Source of the DNA: Coxiellaceae bacterium
GTDB lineage: Bacteria > Pseudomonadota > Gammaproteobacteria > Coxiellales > Coxiellaceae
Assembly (NCBI GenBank): GCA_030680235.1
Contig: JAUXWQ010000012.1
Coordinates: 1 to 64,000 of the forward strand
DNA: 64,000 nucleotides
Direction: 5' to 3'
Part shown: in pieces, positions 1-8,978 of the stretch
How positions within the stretch are numbered: the first letter of the stretch is position 1
Layout of the letters: the number at the start of each line of letters is the position of its first letter
Translations under genes and position numbers: made by a program
The notes under the pieces: generated by a model
Databases searched by the model: none
What the model was told of the DNA's origin: nothing
The model's input: the letters and a program-made list of their open reading frames with translations, nothing else

Positions 1-174
1 CAGTAGTTCCCGGCGAATGTCTGAAAAACCGCTAATTTTCAGATTTTAGGCGAGGTTGAACGATAATTTGTTGAGAAAAGCGCAGTGTACACGAAGTCCA
101 TGAGCATTTTCGAAACAAATTACCGTTCAAGATCGCCAAAAGATGAAAATTTTTTGTTCACCGGGAATTGCTGC
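1..174. repeat. Palindromic interspersed repeat, family A, copy 1
   Basis: About 175 bp, cut by the window edge. It is a nested imperfect palindrome: the outer ends (AGTTCCCGG near 5 and CCGGGAATTGCTGC at 161-174) are complementary, and so is an inner pair (TTGAACGATAATTTG at 57-71 and CAAATTACCGTTCAA at 116-130). The same sequence recurs in the opposite orientation at 25612-25788 and, more diverged, at 17072-17250. A half copy lies at 5870-5928. There is no coding capacity, so it looks like a MITE or REP-like element. The function is unknown. It lies upstream of rpsP, probably at the 3' end of a gene outside the window. Confidence 0.85.
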
Positions 175-332
175 CTTGCATTACGCATTTCTAAACCATC
201 TTGCTCGTAGTTAGTGTACAAACCACCCCTGATTTGCACCCCAACATAACAGAAACGACGATAGTCCTTCCAAAATATTTTTTTTTTACGTAGAATGCGG
301 CCTGATTATTTTTCTATACAGAGGAAATTCGC

Positions 333-695
333 ATGGTTGTTATTCGTCTAGCCCGCGGTGGCGCTAAAAAAACGCCGTTCTACCACGTTGTTGTTGCAGA
401 CTCTCGCAAAGCACGCGGTGGTCGTTTTATCGAACGTTTAGGTTTCTACAATCCATTAGCACGCGGCCCTGAAACAACGTTGCAAATTAGCGAAGAACGC
501 GTTGCGCATTGGATCAACTGTGGTGCACAACCTTCTGAACGTGTTGCACACGTTTTAAAATTGGGCGTTGCTGCAAACAAAACACAGCTCAAAAAATCAG
601 AAGTTAAAACAGCACAAATTGATGCCTCTCGCAAAGCTGCTGCAGCTCAAGCGAAAGCAAAAGCAGCCGCTGAAACAACTGAAGCTGCTGAGTAA
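333..695 (+). CDS. rpsP: 30S ribosomal protein bS16
   Basis: Small-subunit ribosomal protein needed for 30S assembly. The N-terminal [20 protein letters not shown] is the classic bS16 start, followed by the [14 protein letters not shown] signature. At 120 residues it is longer than the usual 80-90 because of an Ala/Lys-rich tail (about residues 90-120), which is probably disordered. A GAGGAA ribosome site precedes the ATG. First gene of the rpsP-rimM-trmD-rplS cluster, in the order found in most proteobacteria. The 158 bases between repeat A and this gene must hold the promoter, but I see no convincing -35/-10 pair. Confidence 0.97.
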   Translation: MVVIRLARGGAKKTPFYHVVVADSRKARGGRFIERLGFYNPLARGPETTLQISEERVAHWINCGAQPSERVAHVLKLGVAANKTQLKKSEVKTAQIDASRKAAAAQAKAKAAAETTEAAE

Positions 696-697
696 TT

Positions 698-1204
698 TTG
701 GAAAAAACAGCTAAGCAATTAGTGATTGGCCGTCTCGGTGATGCCTTAGGCGTCACGGGATGGCTGCATTTATACTCGTACGCTGATCCCGCTAAAAACA
801 TCTTCGATTACAAAAACTGGTTTATTTTAAAAAACAATCAACCTGTTTTTATTCATCGTGAATCCCACAAGCCGCACGGCAATCACTTTGCCGTTAAATT
901 AAAAAATTGTGATGATCGCGATCAAGCTTTGTTACTCAAAAACCAAGATATTTATATTGACCGTGCTGAACTCCCTGTCTTATCCGATAGTGAATTTTAT
1001 TGGGACGACTTAGTCGGTTTATCCGTTATAAATACCCATGGAAAATGCATTGGCACGGTTGATCATCTGTTTGAAAATGGTGCGAATACCATTGTCGCCG
1101 TTAAAGGCGAAAAAATGCAGTATATTCCGTATTTGACGGATGTTGTTTTGGAAATTAGCTTAGAAAAAAAAGAAATTATTGTTGATTGGGAGATTATAGG
1201 GTGA
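698..1204 (+). CDS. rimM: Ribosome maturation factor RimM
   Basis: Binds 30S protein uS19 and assists maturation of the 16S rRNA 3' domain. The N-terminal beta-barrel (VIGRLGDALGVTGWLHLYSY) and the C-terminal PRC-barrel (FYWDDLVGLSV, then YIPYLTDVVLEI) are both visible; 168 residues is normal. The frame opens with TTG only 2 bases after rpsP, with a GTG (codon 9) as an alternative, so translation is probably coupled to rpsP. The stop codon TGA lies inside the GTGAGG repeats that form the left arm of the next repeat element. Confidence 0.95.
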   Translation: MEKTAKQLVIGRLGDALGVTGWLHLYSYADPAKNIFDYKNWFILKNNQPVFIHRESHKPHGNHFAVKLKNCDDRDQALLLKNQDIYIDRAELPVLSDSEFYWDDLVGLSVINTHGKCIGTVDHLFENGANTIVAVKGEKMQYIPYLTDVVLEISLEKKEIIVDWEIIG

Positions 1205-1307
1205 GGGTGAGGGTGAGAGTCGGCGGTGCAGTTTAAGTACAAGCTATTAATTGGTTTGTCACTCAATTGAACCTCTGTAACTCACACTCACACTCACACT
1301 CACACTA
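1201..1307. repeat. Inverted repeat with microsatellite arms, family B, copy 1
   Basis: A left arm of GTGAGG-type units (1201-1217) and a right arm of repeated ACTCAC units (1289-1307) are roughly complementary and flank a core of about 65 bp. The inner core borders are GCGGTGCAGTTTAA and TTGAACCTCTG. The same plan with related borders occurs at 5763-5994 and 25796-25922. The rimM stop codon lies in the left arm, and trmD starts 3 bases after the right arm, so the element fills the whole rimM-trmD gap. It could form a long hairpin in the transcript. Confidence 0.75.
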
Positions 1308-1309
1308 TT

Positions 1310-2047
1310 ATGCGCTTCGACATCATCACCCTCTTCCCTGAAATCTTTAACGCCCTAAAATCCGGCATTACCGGCCGTGCAATTGAAAAGAAGCTGATCG
1401 ACATTCACTATCACAATCCCCGTGACTTTACGCACAACAAACAAAAACGGGTTGACGATCACTCCTACGGCGGCGGACCTGGCATGGTCATGCAATATCA
1501 ACCCCTGCACGACACCATTGCGCACGCACGCAATTTGGAGGCGGAAAAACCTTTTGTCATTTACCTTTCACCACAAGGCACGCCACTCTCACAGAAAATT
1601 GCACGTGAATTAAGCACTAAAAAACGCTTTGTTTTAATTGCTGGACGTTATGAAGGCATTGATGAGCGTGTTATTCAAAAAGACGTGGATGCCGAGTATT
1701 CGATTGGTGATTACGTACTGTCCGGTGGCGAATTACCTGCCATGGTATTGATCGACGCTATTACACGATTATTGCCTGGCGCACTTGGCGATGCGCAGTC
1801 TGCATTGGACGATTCTTTCGAAAATGGCCTGTTAGACTATCCCCACTATTCACGACCTGAAACTATTGATGGATTATCTGTCCCGACTGTTTTACAATCC
1901 GGCGATCATTCAGCTATTTCGCGCTTCCGACTGCAGCAATCGTTAGGAAAGACTTGGCAAAAACGTCCGGATTTGTTAAAAAGACGCATTCTCACTGAAG
2001 ATGAGCGAAAACTGTTGCAAACGTACATCGATGAATTAGAAAAGTAG
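1310..2047 (+). CDS. trmD: tRNA (guanine-N1)-methyltransferase TrmD
   Basis: Methylates G37 of tRNAs from S-adenosylmethionine, preventing +1 frameshifting. The N-terminal [13 protein letters not shown], the [10 protein letters not shown] loop and the trefoil-knot SAM-binding segment around residues 130-155 ([19 protein letters not shown]) identify the SPOUT family. At 245 residues it is full length. The ATG follows an array of ACTCAC repeats and has no visible Shine-Dalgarno sequence, which is odd for a ribosomal-protein operon gene. A repeat-element hairpin sits directly upstream and may lower its translation. Confidence 0.97.
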   Translation: MRFDIITLFPEIFNALKSGITGRAIEKKLIDIHYHNPRDFTHNKQKRVDDHSYGGGPGMVMQYQPLHDTIAHARNLEAEKPFVIYLSPQGTPLSQKIARELSTKKRFVLIAGRYEGIDERVIQKDVDAEYSIGDYVLSGGELPAMVLIDAITRLLPGALGDAQSALDDSFENGLLDYPHYSRPETIDGLSVPTVLQSGDHSAISRFRLQQSLGKTWQKRPDLLKRRILTEDERKLLQTYIDELEK

Positions 2048-2055
2048 GAAAGACC

Positions 2056-2424
2056 ATGAGCAAACTCATTCAAGCAATCGAACAAGCACAAATGCAAAAA
2101 GAATTACCTGATTTTAAAACGGGTGATTTGGTTATTGTACAAATCAAAGTAAAAGAAGGCGATCGTGAACGTCTACAAGCGTTTGAAGGCGATGTGATTG
2201 CAAAACGCAACCGCGGCCTTAACTCTGCATTCACTGTACGTAAAATTTCTCATGGCGAAGGCGTTGAACGTGTATTCCAAACGTACAGCCCACTGGTTCA
2301 CAGCGTGCAAATCGTGCGTCGTGGTGATGTGCGTCGTGCAAAACTTTACTACCTACGTGATTTGAAAGGCCGTAAAGCACGCATCAAAGAAAAAATTGTT
2401 GCAATAACAAGCGACAAAAAATAA
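2056..2424 (+). CDS. rplS: 50S ribosomal protein bL19
   Basis: Large-subunit protein at the 30S-50S interface. The segments [45 protein letters not shown] and [14 protein letters not shown] are diagnostic. 122 residues, slightly longer than E. coli (115). Start at the ATG after AGGAAAG, 8 bases behind trmD, so it is the last gene of this operon. Two hairpins follow at 2432-2495. Confidence 0.97.
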   Translation: MSKLIQAIEQAQMQKELPDFKTGDLVIVQIKVKEGDRERLQAFEGDVIAKRNRGLNSAFTVRKISHGEGVERVFQTYSPLVHSVQIVRRGDVRRAKLYYLRDLKGRKARIKEKIVAITSDKK

Positions 2425-2431
2425 CGCCGTA

Positions 2432-2495
2432 GGGACGCGATTTATCGCGTCTCTCATACACCCCTTGATGACCCAAAGATGCGCTTCATCGCATC
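2432..2495. terminator. Two hairpins after rplS
   Basis: GACGCGAT and ATCGCGTC (2434-2441 and 2444-2451) form a strong stem with a tiny loop. GATGCG and CGCATC (2478-2483 and 2490-2495) form a second one. Neither is followed by a T run, so an intrinsic terminator is not certain. They may be degenerate repeat elements. Confidence 0.45.
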
Positions 2496-2505
2496 CTGCT
2501 AAATT

Positions 2506-2778
2506 ATGTCAAAAACTGATCTCATTAAATCCCTCAAAAAACTATCACATCATTTAGACCCTGTTGTGCTCCTTGGCGCAAAAGGTTTAACCGATGCTGT
2601 GCACGCTGAAATTGAATCCGCACTTGAGGCCCACGAGCTCATCAAGATTAAATTGAGCAGCAAAGATAAAACGGAAAAAAACGTAATGGCTGAAACCATT
2701 TGCAAAAAGCACAAAGCGATCCTTGTGAATCAAATTGGGCATATCATCGCGATTTATCGCAAGCGTTTGGAATCATAA
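2506..2778 (+). CDS. yhbY: YhbY-type RNA-binding protein (CRM domain)
   Basis: Small CRM-domain protein that associates with pre-50S particles and takes part in ribosome assembly. The family pattern is visible: L-x-HHLDPVVLLGAKGLTDAV near the start, then ALEAHELIKIKL, and IGHIIAIYRK at the end. 90 residues, about usual length. No strong ribosome site precedes the ATG. It sits 6 bases before rlmI, so the two rRNA-related genes are probably cotranscribed. Confidence 0.92.
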   Translation: MSKTDLIKSLKKLSHHLDPVVLLGAKGLTDAVHAEIESALEAHELIKIKLSSKDKTEKNVMAETICKKHKAILVNQIGHIIAIYRKRLES

Positions 2779-2784
2779 AACACC

Positions 2785-3957
2785 ATGCACACACTCCGCC
2801 TAAAGAAAGACGCCGACCGTCGCATTAAAGCCGGTCACTTATGGATTTTCTCAAACGACATCAATACCGACATAAACTCACTTAAAAATTACGCGGCAGG
2901 TGATCTGGTTCGCATTGAAACTGCGGCTGGCACACCCATTGCTATTGGCTACATCAATCCGCATTGCTTATTATGCATTCGTATTTTAACGCTCAGCCTC
3001 ACAAACAAAATTGATAAAGATTTCTTCATTCAAAAAATGCAAGCTGCAAAATTAAAACGTGAAAAATTCACTTTTGAAAATTATGCGCGTATGGTTTTTG
3101 GTGAAGCAGATCGATTACCTGGCATTGTCATTGATCAATTCAATCATGTCCTTGTTATTCAACTTAACACCGCCGGCATGGAAAATTTAAAACCCCTTTT
3201 AATTGAAGCAGCAGATCATGTATTCCAGCCCGAAATCATCGTATTAAAATGCGATAGCTCAGAACGTACTAACGAAGGACTCAGCCATTATATTGACGTA
3301 GTGAAAGGTGACTTACCAGAATTTATTACCGTTAAAGAAAATAACTGCCATTATGAAATTGCTTTGTTAAGTGCTCAAAAAACAGGTTGGTTTTATGATC
3401 ACCGCTTTAACCGTGCACGCATTGCATCCTACTGCACAAATAAAAAAGTATTAGATGTCTTTAGTTATTGTGGTGCATTTACAATTCCCGCAGCAAAAAT
3501 TGCGTCAGACGTAACAGCACTCGACCGCTCAGAAACAGCCCTTAAACAATTAGAAAAAAATGCGGCTTTAAATAATTTAAACAATATTAAAGTAATGTGT
3601 GGTGACGCTGAAAAAACATTACAGCTGTTGGTCTCACAAGGCAAAAAATTTGATGTGGTGATTTTAGACCCTCCCGCATTGATCAAACGCAAAAAAGATA
3701 TGCCTGCCGGCGAAAAAATGTATCAGAAATTAAATGAACTCGCATTGCGCTTGCTAGAAGATAATGGCGTTTTGTTTTCTGCCTCATGCTCAATGCATTT
3801 ATCCGCTGACAGCTTATTAAATGTTATTCGCAAAGCAGGTGTCGCTACTAAAAAAGAGTTGTCCGTGCTCGAACAATGCCATCAAGGACCCGATCATCCC
3901 ATTCATCCTGCAATTGTAGAGACAAGCTATTTGAAAGGGTTTATTGTCGGCTGCTAA
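2785..3957 (+). CDS. rlmI: 23S rRNA (cytosine-C5) methyltransferase, RlmI type
   Basis: Class I SAM-dependent methyltransferase expected to act on 23S rRNA (C1962 in E. coli). An N-terminal PUA-like domain (residues 1-75, RLKKDADRRIKAGHLWIFSN) is followed by a linker and a Rossmann methyltransferase fold: VLDVFSYCGAFTIPAA (motif I, about 215-230), the acidic DRSE, and VILDPPALIKRKKD (about 292-305). The catalytic cysteine is in SASCSMHLS. 390 residues, full length. Distinction from RlmK/RlmL paralogues rests on domain order. Confidence 0.9.
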   Translation: MHTLRLKKDADRRIKAGHLWIFSNDINTDINSLKNYAAGDLVRIETAAGTPIAIGYINPHCLLCIRILTLSLTNKIDKDFFIQKMQAAKLKREKFTFENYARMVFGEADRLPGIVIDQFNHVLVIQLNTAGMENLKPLLIEAADHVFQPEIIVLKCDSSERTNEGLSHYIDVVKGDLPEFITVKENNCHYEIALLSAQKTGWFYDHRFNRARIASYCTNKKVLDVFSYCGAFTIPAAKIASDVTALDRSETALKQLEKNAALNNLNNIKVMCGDAEKTLQLLVSQGKKFDVVILDPPALIKRKKDMPAGEKMYQKLNELALRLLEDNGVLFSASCSMHLSADSLLNVIRKAGVATKKELSVLEQCHQGPDHPIHPAIVETSYLKGFIVGC

Positions 3958-3961
3958 TGTA

Positions 3962-4097
3962 TAAATCCCCCCGACGCTGCGCGTCGACCCCCTTTTTCAA
4001 AGGAGGTTTCCGCTTCGTGAGACTTTATCCCCAAACGAAAAAATCATCTGTTATTAAATCTCTTTTGACAATGAGCGTAGCGAACCGAGGGGATTTA
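3962..4097. repeat. Inverted-repeat element, family D, complete copy
   Basis: 136 bp bounded by TAAATCCCC (3962-3970) and GGGGATTTA (4089-4097), an inverted pair that begins and ends with TA. The interior has GACGCTGCGCGTC and CCCCCTTTTTCAAAGG. A partial second copy with the same interior words lies at 58411-58466. TA ends suggest a MITE mobilised by an IS630/Tc1-type transposase. It separates rlmI from ruvA; only about 50 bases then remain for the ruvAB promoter. Confidence 0.7.
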
Positions 4098-4149
4098 ACC
4101 TCACAAGCATGCTAAAATACTTTCTTTCCAAGAAGCTAGGACCGCCAGC

Positions 4150-4746
4150 ATGATCACCCACATCACCGGAAAATTAGTCAGCAAAAAACCACCCTGCTTA
4201 GTCATTGACGTCAATGGGATCGGCTATAACATTCATGCCCCAATGAGTACTTTTTATCAATTACCCGATTGCGACAATACACTCACCTTACTCACGCATT
4301 TTGTTGTGCGAGAAGATGCACAATTATTATTTGGGTTTTATACCGAACAAGAACGCAAATTATTTCGTGCATTGATTAAAGTGAATGGTGTTGGCCCAAA
4401 ATTGGCACTCACTATTTTATCAGGTATTGAAACCGATCAATTTGTGCAATGCGTGCAATTACAAGATGAAAGCCGATTAACACACATTCCAGGTGTTGGA
4501 AAAAAAACAGCGGAACGATTAATTGTTGAAATGCGCGATGCGTTATCCCACTGGGAAAATGGCGATTTACCCACACAAAAAGAATTGACTGGTCTTAATC
4601 AAACAATACAAGATGCGATTGCTGCGCTCACGGCACTGGGTTATAAACCACAAGATGCGAAAAACGCGATCACAAAAGCACATCAACCAGAACATTCAAG
4701 CGAACAATTAATTCGAATTGCGCTACAACAGATGGCAAGAAAATAA
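4150..4746 (+). CDS. ruvA: Holliday junction DNA helicase subunit RuvA
   Basis: Binds four-way junctions as a tetramer and loads RuvB for branch migration. The OB-fold N-terminus ([31 protein letters not shown]), tandem helix-hairpin-helix motifs ([13 protein letters not shown] and [16 protein letters not shown], about residues 75-125) and the C-terminal RuvB-contacting UBA-like domain (from about 150, [14 protein letters not shown]) are present. 198 residues. An AGGA site precedes the ATG. ruvC, often just upstream, is absent here. ruvB follows after 2 bases. Confidence 0.97.
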   Translation: MITHITGKLVSKKPPCLVIDVNGIGYNIHAPMSTFYQLPDCDNTLTLLTHFVVREDAQLLFGFYTEQERKLFRALIKVNGVGPKLALTILSGIETDQFVQCVQLQDESRLTHIPGVGKKTAERLIVEMRDALSHWENGDLPTQKELTGLNQTIQDAIAALTALGYKPQDAKNAITKAHQPEHSSEQLIRIALQQMARK

Positions 4747-4760
4747 TAATGGAGTGCACC

Positions 4761-5765
4761 ATGTTAGTTGATGAACGTATTATCGATCCAGCCATCATCG
4801 CTGATGCCGAACACTATCAAGAACACTCCATCCGTCCCAAAAAATTATCCGATTACACCGGCCAAACCGTTGTCTGTGAACAAATGGATTTATTTATTTC
4901 TGCCGCAAAAAAACGAGGCGAAGCACTTGATCACGTCTTAATTTTTGGACCGCCAGGCTTAGGAAAAACAACGCTTGCCCATATTATCGCCAATGAATTA
5001 AATACGAGCTTAAAACATACTTCCGCCCCCGTGCTCGAAAAAAAAGGGGATTTAGCAGCACTCCTCACGAATCTCGAAGAAAATGATGTGTTATTTATCG
5101 ATGAAATTCATCGATTAAATCCCGCCATTGAAGAAATACTCTATCCTGCCATGGAAGATTTTCAGTTGGATATTATGATCGGCGAAGGCCCTGCTGCACG
5201 CTCTATGAAACTCCCCTTGCCCAAATTCACCCTCGTTGGCGCAACCACGCGCGCAGGATTATTAACCTCCCCTTTGCGTGATCGTTTCGGTATCGTTCAA
5301 CGTTTAGAATTTTACAACACACAGGAACTTGCAAAAATTGTTATTCGCGCTGCAAAAATCCTACAAACAACGATCGATGAAAGTGGCGCCTTTGAAATTG
5401 CAAAACGCTCACGTGGCACGCCACGTATTGCCAATCGATTATTGCGTCGCGTACGCGACTATGCACAGGTTCATGCCAATTCACACATTACAGAAACCGC
5501 TGCAAAAGCAGCGCTCGATATGCTACATGTTGATGCACGTGGTTTTGATACGATGGATCGCAAATATTTAACAACGCTCATTCAACTGTTTGATGGTGGG
5601 CCCGCAGGCATAGAAAGCATTGCAGCCGCAATTGCGGAAGAGCGTGGCACACTCGAAGATGTGATTGAACCCTATTTAATTCAAGAAGGTTTTGTGAAAC
5701 GAACAGCGCGCGGAAGAGAAGCGAGTGATTTGGCGTATGCGCATTTGGGGATAGGGAGAAAGTGA
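4761..5765 (+). CDS. ruvB: Holliday junction DNA helicase subunit RuvB
   Basis: AAA+ motor of branch migration. Walker [10 protein letters not shown], Walker B FIDEIHRL, sensor 1 GATTRAG and the arginine finger region SPLRDRFGI, followed by the winged-helix C-terminus (GLPG-like region, ending HLGIGRK). About 334 residues. I start at the ATG preceded by GGAG with a 6-base spacer rather than the in-frame ATG 12 bases upstream, which overlaps that GGAG. The TGA stop is the first unit of a GTGACT microsatellite arm. Confidence 0.96.
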   Translation: MLVDERIIDPAIIADAEHYQEHSIRPKKLSDYTGQTVVCEQMDLFISAAKKRGEALDHVLIFGPPGLGKTTLAHIIANELNTSLKHTSAPVLEKKGDLAALLTNLEENDVLFIDEIHRLNPAIEEILYPAMEDFQLDIMIGEGPAARSMKLPLPKFTLVGATTRAGLLTSPLRDRFGIVQRLEFYNTQELAKIVIRAAKILQTTIDESGAFEIAKRSRGTPRIANRLLRRVRDYAQVHANSHITETAAKAALDMLHVDARGFDTMDRKYLTTLIQLFDGGPAGIESIAAAIAEERGTLEDVIEPYLIQEGFVKRTARGREASDLAYAHLGIGRK

Positions 5766-5994
5766 CTGTGTCAGTGACAATGACTGTGACTGTGACTGTG
5801 ACTGTGACTGTGACTGTGTCGAGGTTGAATGTGGCTCAGTTCAAAAATCAAGCCGCAAACGCTAATTTCAGCAATTCCCCGCGAATGCCTGAAAAACTGC
5901 TAATTTTCAGATTTTAAGCGAGGCTGCATTAAACAGCACCTCTGACACAGTCACAGTCACTGACACAGTCACTGTCACTGTCACAGTCACAAAA
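5763..5994. repeat. Inverted repeat with microsatellite arms, family B, copy 2, with nested half of family A
   Basis: The left arm (5763-5820) is GTGACT/GTGTCA tandem units; the right arm (5941-5993) is the complementary GTCACA/GACACA units. Core borders GAGGTTGAAT (5821) and ATTAAACAGCACCTC (to 5942) match the other family B copies. Inside, 5870-5928 (GCAATTCCCCGCGAATG and on) is half of a family A element, so one element seems to have inserted into another. It begins at the ruvB stop codon and ends about 40 bp before tolQ. Confidence 0.75.
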
Positions 5995-6034
5995 ATTCCA
6001 GTATCATTCGAAGAAATAAATGGAGAATATTCAC

Positions 6035-6709
6035 ATGACGGCAGATACCTCGTTTCTCAGCTACCTTCTCAACGCCAGCATTATTGTCAAATGCGTTATT
6101 ATGACGTTAGTCTTTGCATCGATTATTTCATGGACCGTGATTGTTGAACGCGTTCGTTATTACAAAGCACAATGGAAAGCTGCGGAAAAATTCGAAGAAC
6201 GGTTTTGGTCAGGTGTGTCACTCAGCGATTTGTATCATTCCACACAACACGATGAAAACAATTCTGGTGTTGCTGCCATTTTCAGTTCCGGTTTTAAAAC
6301 CTTTACACAATTCCAATCAACCGGCAAACATTCTCGCGACGACATCATCGTTGGCGCACAGCGCTCTATGCAAGTTGCCGAATCAAAAGCCATTGATCAA
6401 CTCGAAGAACCCTTATCTTTGTTGGCAACCATTGGCTCAGTAACCCCCTTTGTGGGCTTATTTGGGACCGTCTGGGGCATTATGACGGCCTTCCAAGCTT
6501 TGGGTGCGGTGCAACAAGCATCGATCGCCATGGTCGCTCCCGGGATCTCTGAAGCGCTTTTAACAACCGCTATTGGTTTATTTGCCGCGATTCCTGCCGC
6601 AATTGCCTACAACCATTTTAGCCATCAAGTATCTCGCCTTCAAAGCTACTTTGAAACATTTTCAAATGAACTGACGAATATTTTGCACAGACAGGCAGGG
6701 GAGAAATAA
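6035..6709 (+). CDS. tolQ: Tol-Pal system proton channel TolQ
   Basis: Inner-membrane channel subunit that with TolR uses the proton gradient to drive outer-membrane constriction at division. Three membrane segments: about residues 10-35, 125-150 (PLSLLATIGSVTPFVGLFGTVWGIM) and 165-190 (GISEALLTTAIGLFAAIPAAIAYN). ExbB/TolQ family motifs are intact. I start at the second ATG (MTADTSFLSYLLNAS), which has GGAG 9 bases upstream. ybgC, usually before tolQ, is missing and a repeat element stands there. Confidence 0.95.
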   Translation: MTADTSFLSYLLNASIIVKCVIMTLVFASIISWTVIVERVRYYKAQWKAAEKFEERFWSGVSLSDLYHSTQHDENNSGVAAIFSSGFKTFTQFQSTGKHSRDDIIVGAQRSMQVAESKAIDQLEEPLSLLATIGSVTPFVGLFGTVWGIMTAFQALGAVQQASIAMVAPGISEALLTTAIGLFAAIPAAIAYNHFSHQVSRLQSYFETFSNELTNILHRQAGEK

Positions 6710-6715
6710 AAAGTC

Positions 6716-7168
6716 ATGCATATTGAAACCAAATCCCGAAAATCACGTCGGCGTCCCTTATCGGAAATCAACGTCGTACCCTATATCGACGTAATGCTCG
6801 TACTTGTGATTATTTTAATGATCACAGCGCCCTTACTCACACAAGGCGTACAAGTCAATTTACCACAAGCCTCTGCAAAAGCCCTGCCGCCACAGAAGCA
6901 AGAACCTATTATTGTGAGCGTGAATCAAAAAGGGGATTTATTCTTAAATACCTCAAAGACACCTGAACAACCGGTTGTTCCTCAAGACTTAATGTCGAGT
7001 GTTTCAACGCAATTACAAACCGCACAAGCTGCCAAAAAAGAACAGGACGTCTTTGTCAAAGGCGACAAGGACGCCAATTATGGCAAGATTATGGAAGCAA
7101 TGGTATTACTGCAAAAAGCTGGCGCTGCAAATGTAGGACTGATTACACAGAACCCAACGAACAGTTGA
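6716..7168 (+). CDS. tolR: Tol-Pal system protein TolR
   Basis: ExbD/TolR family partner of TolQ. A basic cytoplasmic N-terminus (SRKSRRRPLSEINVVPYID) leads into one transmembrane helix carrying the conserved proton-carrying Asp (IDVMLVLVIILMI, about residue 26), then a periplasmic domain. 150 residues. A GGGGAG site lies between tolQ and its ATG. tolA, tolB and pal do not follow; the next gene is on the opposite strand, 12 bases away, so the tol operon is split in this genome. Confidence 0.95.
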   Translation: MHIETKSRKSRRRPLSEINVVPYIDVMLVLVIILMITAPLLTQGVQVNLPQASAKALPPQKQEPIIVSVNQKGDLFLNTSKTPEQPVVPQDLMSSVSTQLQTAQAAKKEQDVFVKGDKDANYGKIMEAMVLLQKAGAANVGLITQNPTNS

Positions 7169-7180
7169 GCGCTTTTTTGC

Positions 7181-8839
7181 CTAAATCCCACGGTTCGCCA
7201 CGCTTACTGATGATGCCGCCACCAGCGCAGTTCTCTCCGTCGGTAACTTAAATAATGCCTGAGCCTGAGGTGAGTAAGCTTTTTTTATGTCTGTTACGTT
7301 CACAACCGTATCATCCACTAATGCCAAAAGATTTCGGCAACTGCGTCTTCTTTTTTCGCCATGCTCTTCCTGCACAAATTTATTGCCAATCACCGCCGAT
7401 CGCGTACGCTTCATCATCGTTTCAACCAAATCAAACATGCTAGGTTGAATCGTTAAAGAATCTTCACGAGCTACAGGTAAAGGCGCACCTAAATGAGACG
7501 CTTGAATATCATCTGCGGAAGTCACTGACAACTTCTCACGCTTATACAATTCCATGAAATTCAACATCGTGAAAAATAAATTTTCGCCATCTAATTCTTT
7601 TTGTTTATTCAACACGGCCAACATAAAACGCGCTGTACTATTCAAATTCACCAAGCCTGCAATTGCTTGTGTAAAATTACTATAAAAGCCACGCATCACA
7701 GTGAAAAACCAATCCGGCGTCATTTGTATGGCAACGGATCCAAAACCATTTTTTTCCATGCCTATAACAGTCGCACCAAATCCACCACCTGAGTAGTAGG
7801 CACCCACAGCAAAAGCTGCCATCGCTGTTGTCACAATCACATGACGAACCAACTTCTCTGCAATCAGATTAGTAATATGCGGCTCTAAATTTTTTGCTAA
7901 CTTTTCAGATAGTTTTTGATATAAATCTTTAGTTGCTGGAAACACATCGTAACAACTCAAGCCGTAAAAAAGTGCGTTGGACATGGCTGCAACGGTTACA
8001 AATTCAGCCTGATCACCCCAAGTAGGATGCAACTTATCCAAGCCATTTTGCGTCATAGAAATCCACATTGGAATTAAGCACAAAGAAATTGCCGCTAAAC
8101 CAACACGCACACCCCATTGCGTCCAATCACTGATTAAACGAAGCTTAGGCGTAGGCACAGCACGCATTTGATCTGCGATCCATTGCACAGGCTCTAACTC
8201 ACCTCCTTCTACCGTTGACGTTGCTTCTCGCAATAAGTCTTTCTTTAATTCAAATTCATTCAAAAATTTAAATACCGTATAAAACTCAATTTGTCTGCGC
8301 ATTCTATCTAGCACATCCACACCGCCCACTAGGCGCGTTAAAAAAGTATTCATGCCAAAGGCAATGGTCGCAACCCACATGGCACCAGCCGGCCAAGCAC
8401 TAACAGAGCTCTGACTAATTTCAATACTTGCAATCACTGTCATTAAGGCTAAAAGTGTGCCCGATGTAAAGAAAGTAATGTAAGCCATATCATCATGACG
8501 ATGCGAAAAATCCGATATCAAGCCCGCGGTGCGCTTTGGAAACAACAAAGCACCAAATACATTAAACAGCAACGATGTTGCCGCAAATAAAGCAACATAA
8601 CCTGGAACACCGTCTGCACGCTTTATCGCAAACATCGCATAAATTGACGTAATAAAAAGTGCATAAGGGATAGAAGAGCCCCATATTATTTTTTTCACAA
8701 CATCCTGCATAGATAAATATTTTTGTTGTGTTTCTGTTAAAAGTTCAGTGGAAGCTGAAGGTACTAAATCTCCAGAAGATGCAAATGCTCGAAATTCTGA
8801 AAACGCACTTGCTGCACCCGTACTATTTTGTTGTATCAC
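7181..8839 (-). CDS. Polytopic membrane protein of unknown function
   Basis: 552 residues starting with GTG, with an AGAGGGGG ribosome site. I recognise no family. By eye there are roughly ten hydrophobic segments: about residues 55-75, 80-100, 120-140, 150-170, 240-265, 280-300, 335-360 and 390-410 are clearest. N- and C-terminal tails of 45 and 100 residues are hydrophilic; the tail has KRRRSCRN and ends in an Ala/Ser-rich stretch. Layout and local wording resemble the 427-residue protein at 9864-11147, so the two may be paralogues. In a Dot/Icm organism a membrane-embedded effector is possible, but nothing proves it. Confidence 0.75.
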   Translation of the reverse strand: MIQQNSTGAASAFSEFRAFASSGDLVPSASTELLTETQQKYLSMQDVVKKIIWGSSIPYALFITSIYAMFAIKRADGVPGYVALFAATSLLFNVFGALLFPKRTAGLISDFSHRHDDMAYITFFTSGTLLALMTVIASIEISQSSVSAWPAGAMWVATIAFGMNTFLTRLVGGVDVLDRMRRQIEFYTVFKFLNEFELKKDLLREATSTVEGGELEPVQWIADQMRAVPTPKLRLISDWTQWGVRVGLAAISLCLIPMWISMTQNGLDKLHPTWGDQAEFVTVAAMSNALFYGLSCYDVFPATKDLYQKLSEKLAKNLEPHITNLIAEKLVRHVIVTTAMAAFAVGAYYSGGGFGATVIGMEKNGFGSVAIQMTPDWFFTVMRGFYSNFTQAIAGLVNLNSTARFMLAVLNKQKELDGENLFFTMLNFMELYKREKLSVTSADDIQASHLGAPLPVAREDSLTIQPSMFDLVETMMKRTRSAVIGNKFVQEEHGEKRRRSCRNLLALVDDTVVNVTDIKKAYSPQAQALFKLPTERTALVAASSVSVANRGI

Positions 8840-8944
8840 GCCAACCCCCTCTCTCTGTAAGATTAAGTTCTGTACATTTTGTAATCTCTATTATCACCAA
8901 AACTTCTTAACAAATTCTTAAACGATACATAACTATTCAACAAT

Positions 8945-8978
8945 CGCTTAATCCGTTCATTTTTTGGCGCTTTTTTGC
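8945..8978. repeat. 34-bp repeat, copy 1 (also at 24112)
   Basis: The 34 bases here and at 24112-24145 differ at about 4 positions and share TCATTTTTTG and CGCTTTTTTGC. In this copy the last codons and the TGA stop of the YihY-like gene fall inside the repeat. In the other copy it is intergenic. Possibly a fragment of an interspersed element. Confidence 0.55.

Noticed and set aside
3876-4115. 79-residue plus-strand frame across the rlmI end and the family D repeat
   Set aside because: It is a shadow of rlmI and then reads through a palindromic repeat; composition is not protein-like.
5763-5994. Tandem GTGACT units as a CRISPR array or coding repeat
   Set aside because: Units are six bases long with no spacers, and the two arms are inverted to each other; no cas gene is present.
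8728-8910. 60-residue plus-strand frame near the start of the 552-residue gene
   Set aside because: It is antisense to a well-supported gene and has no ribosome site or family features.
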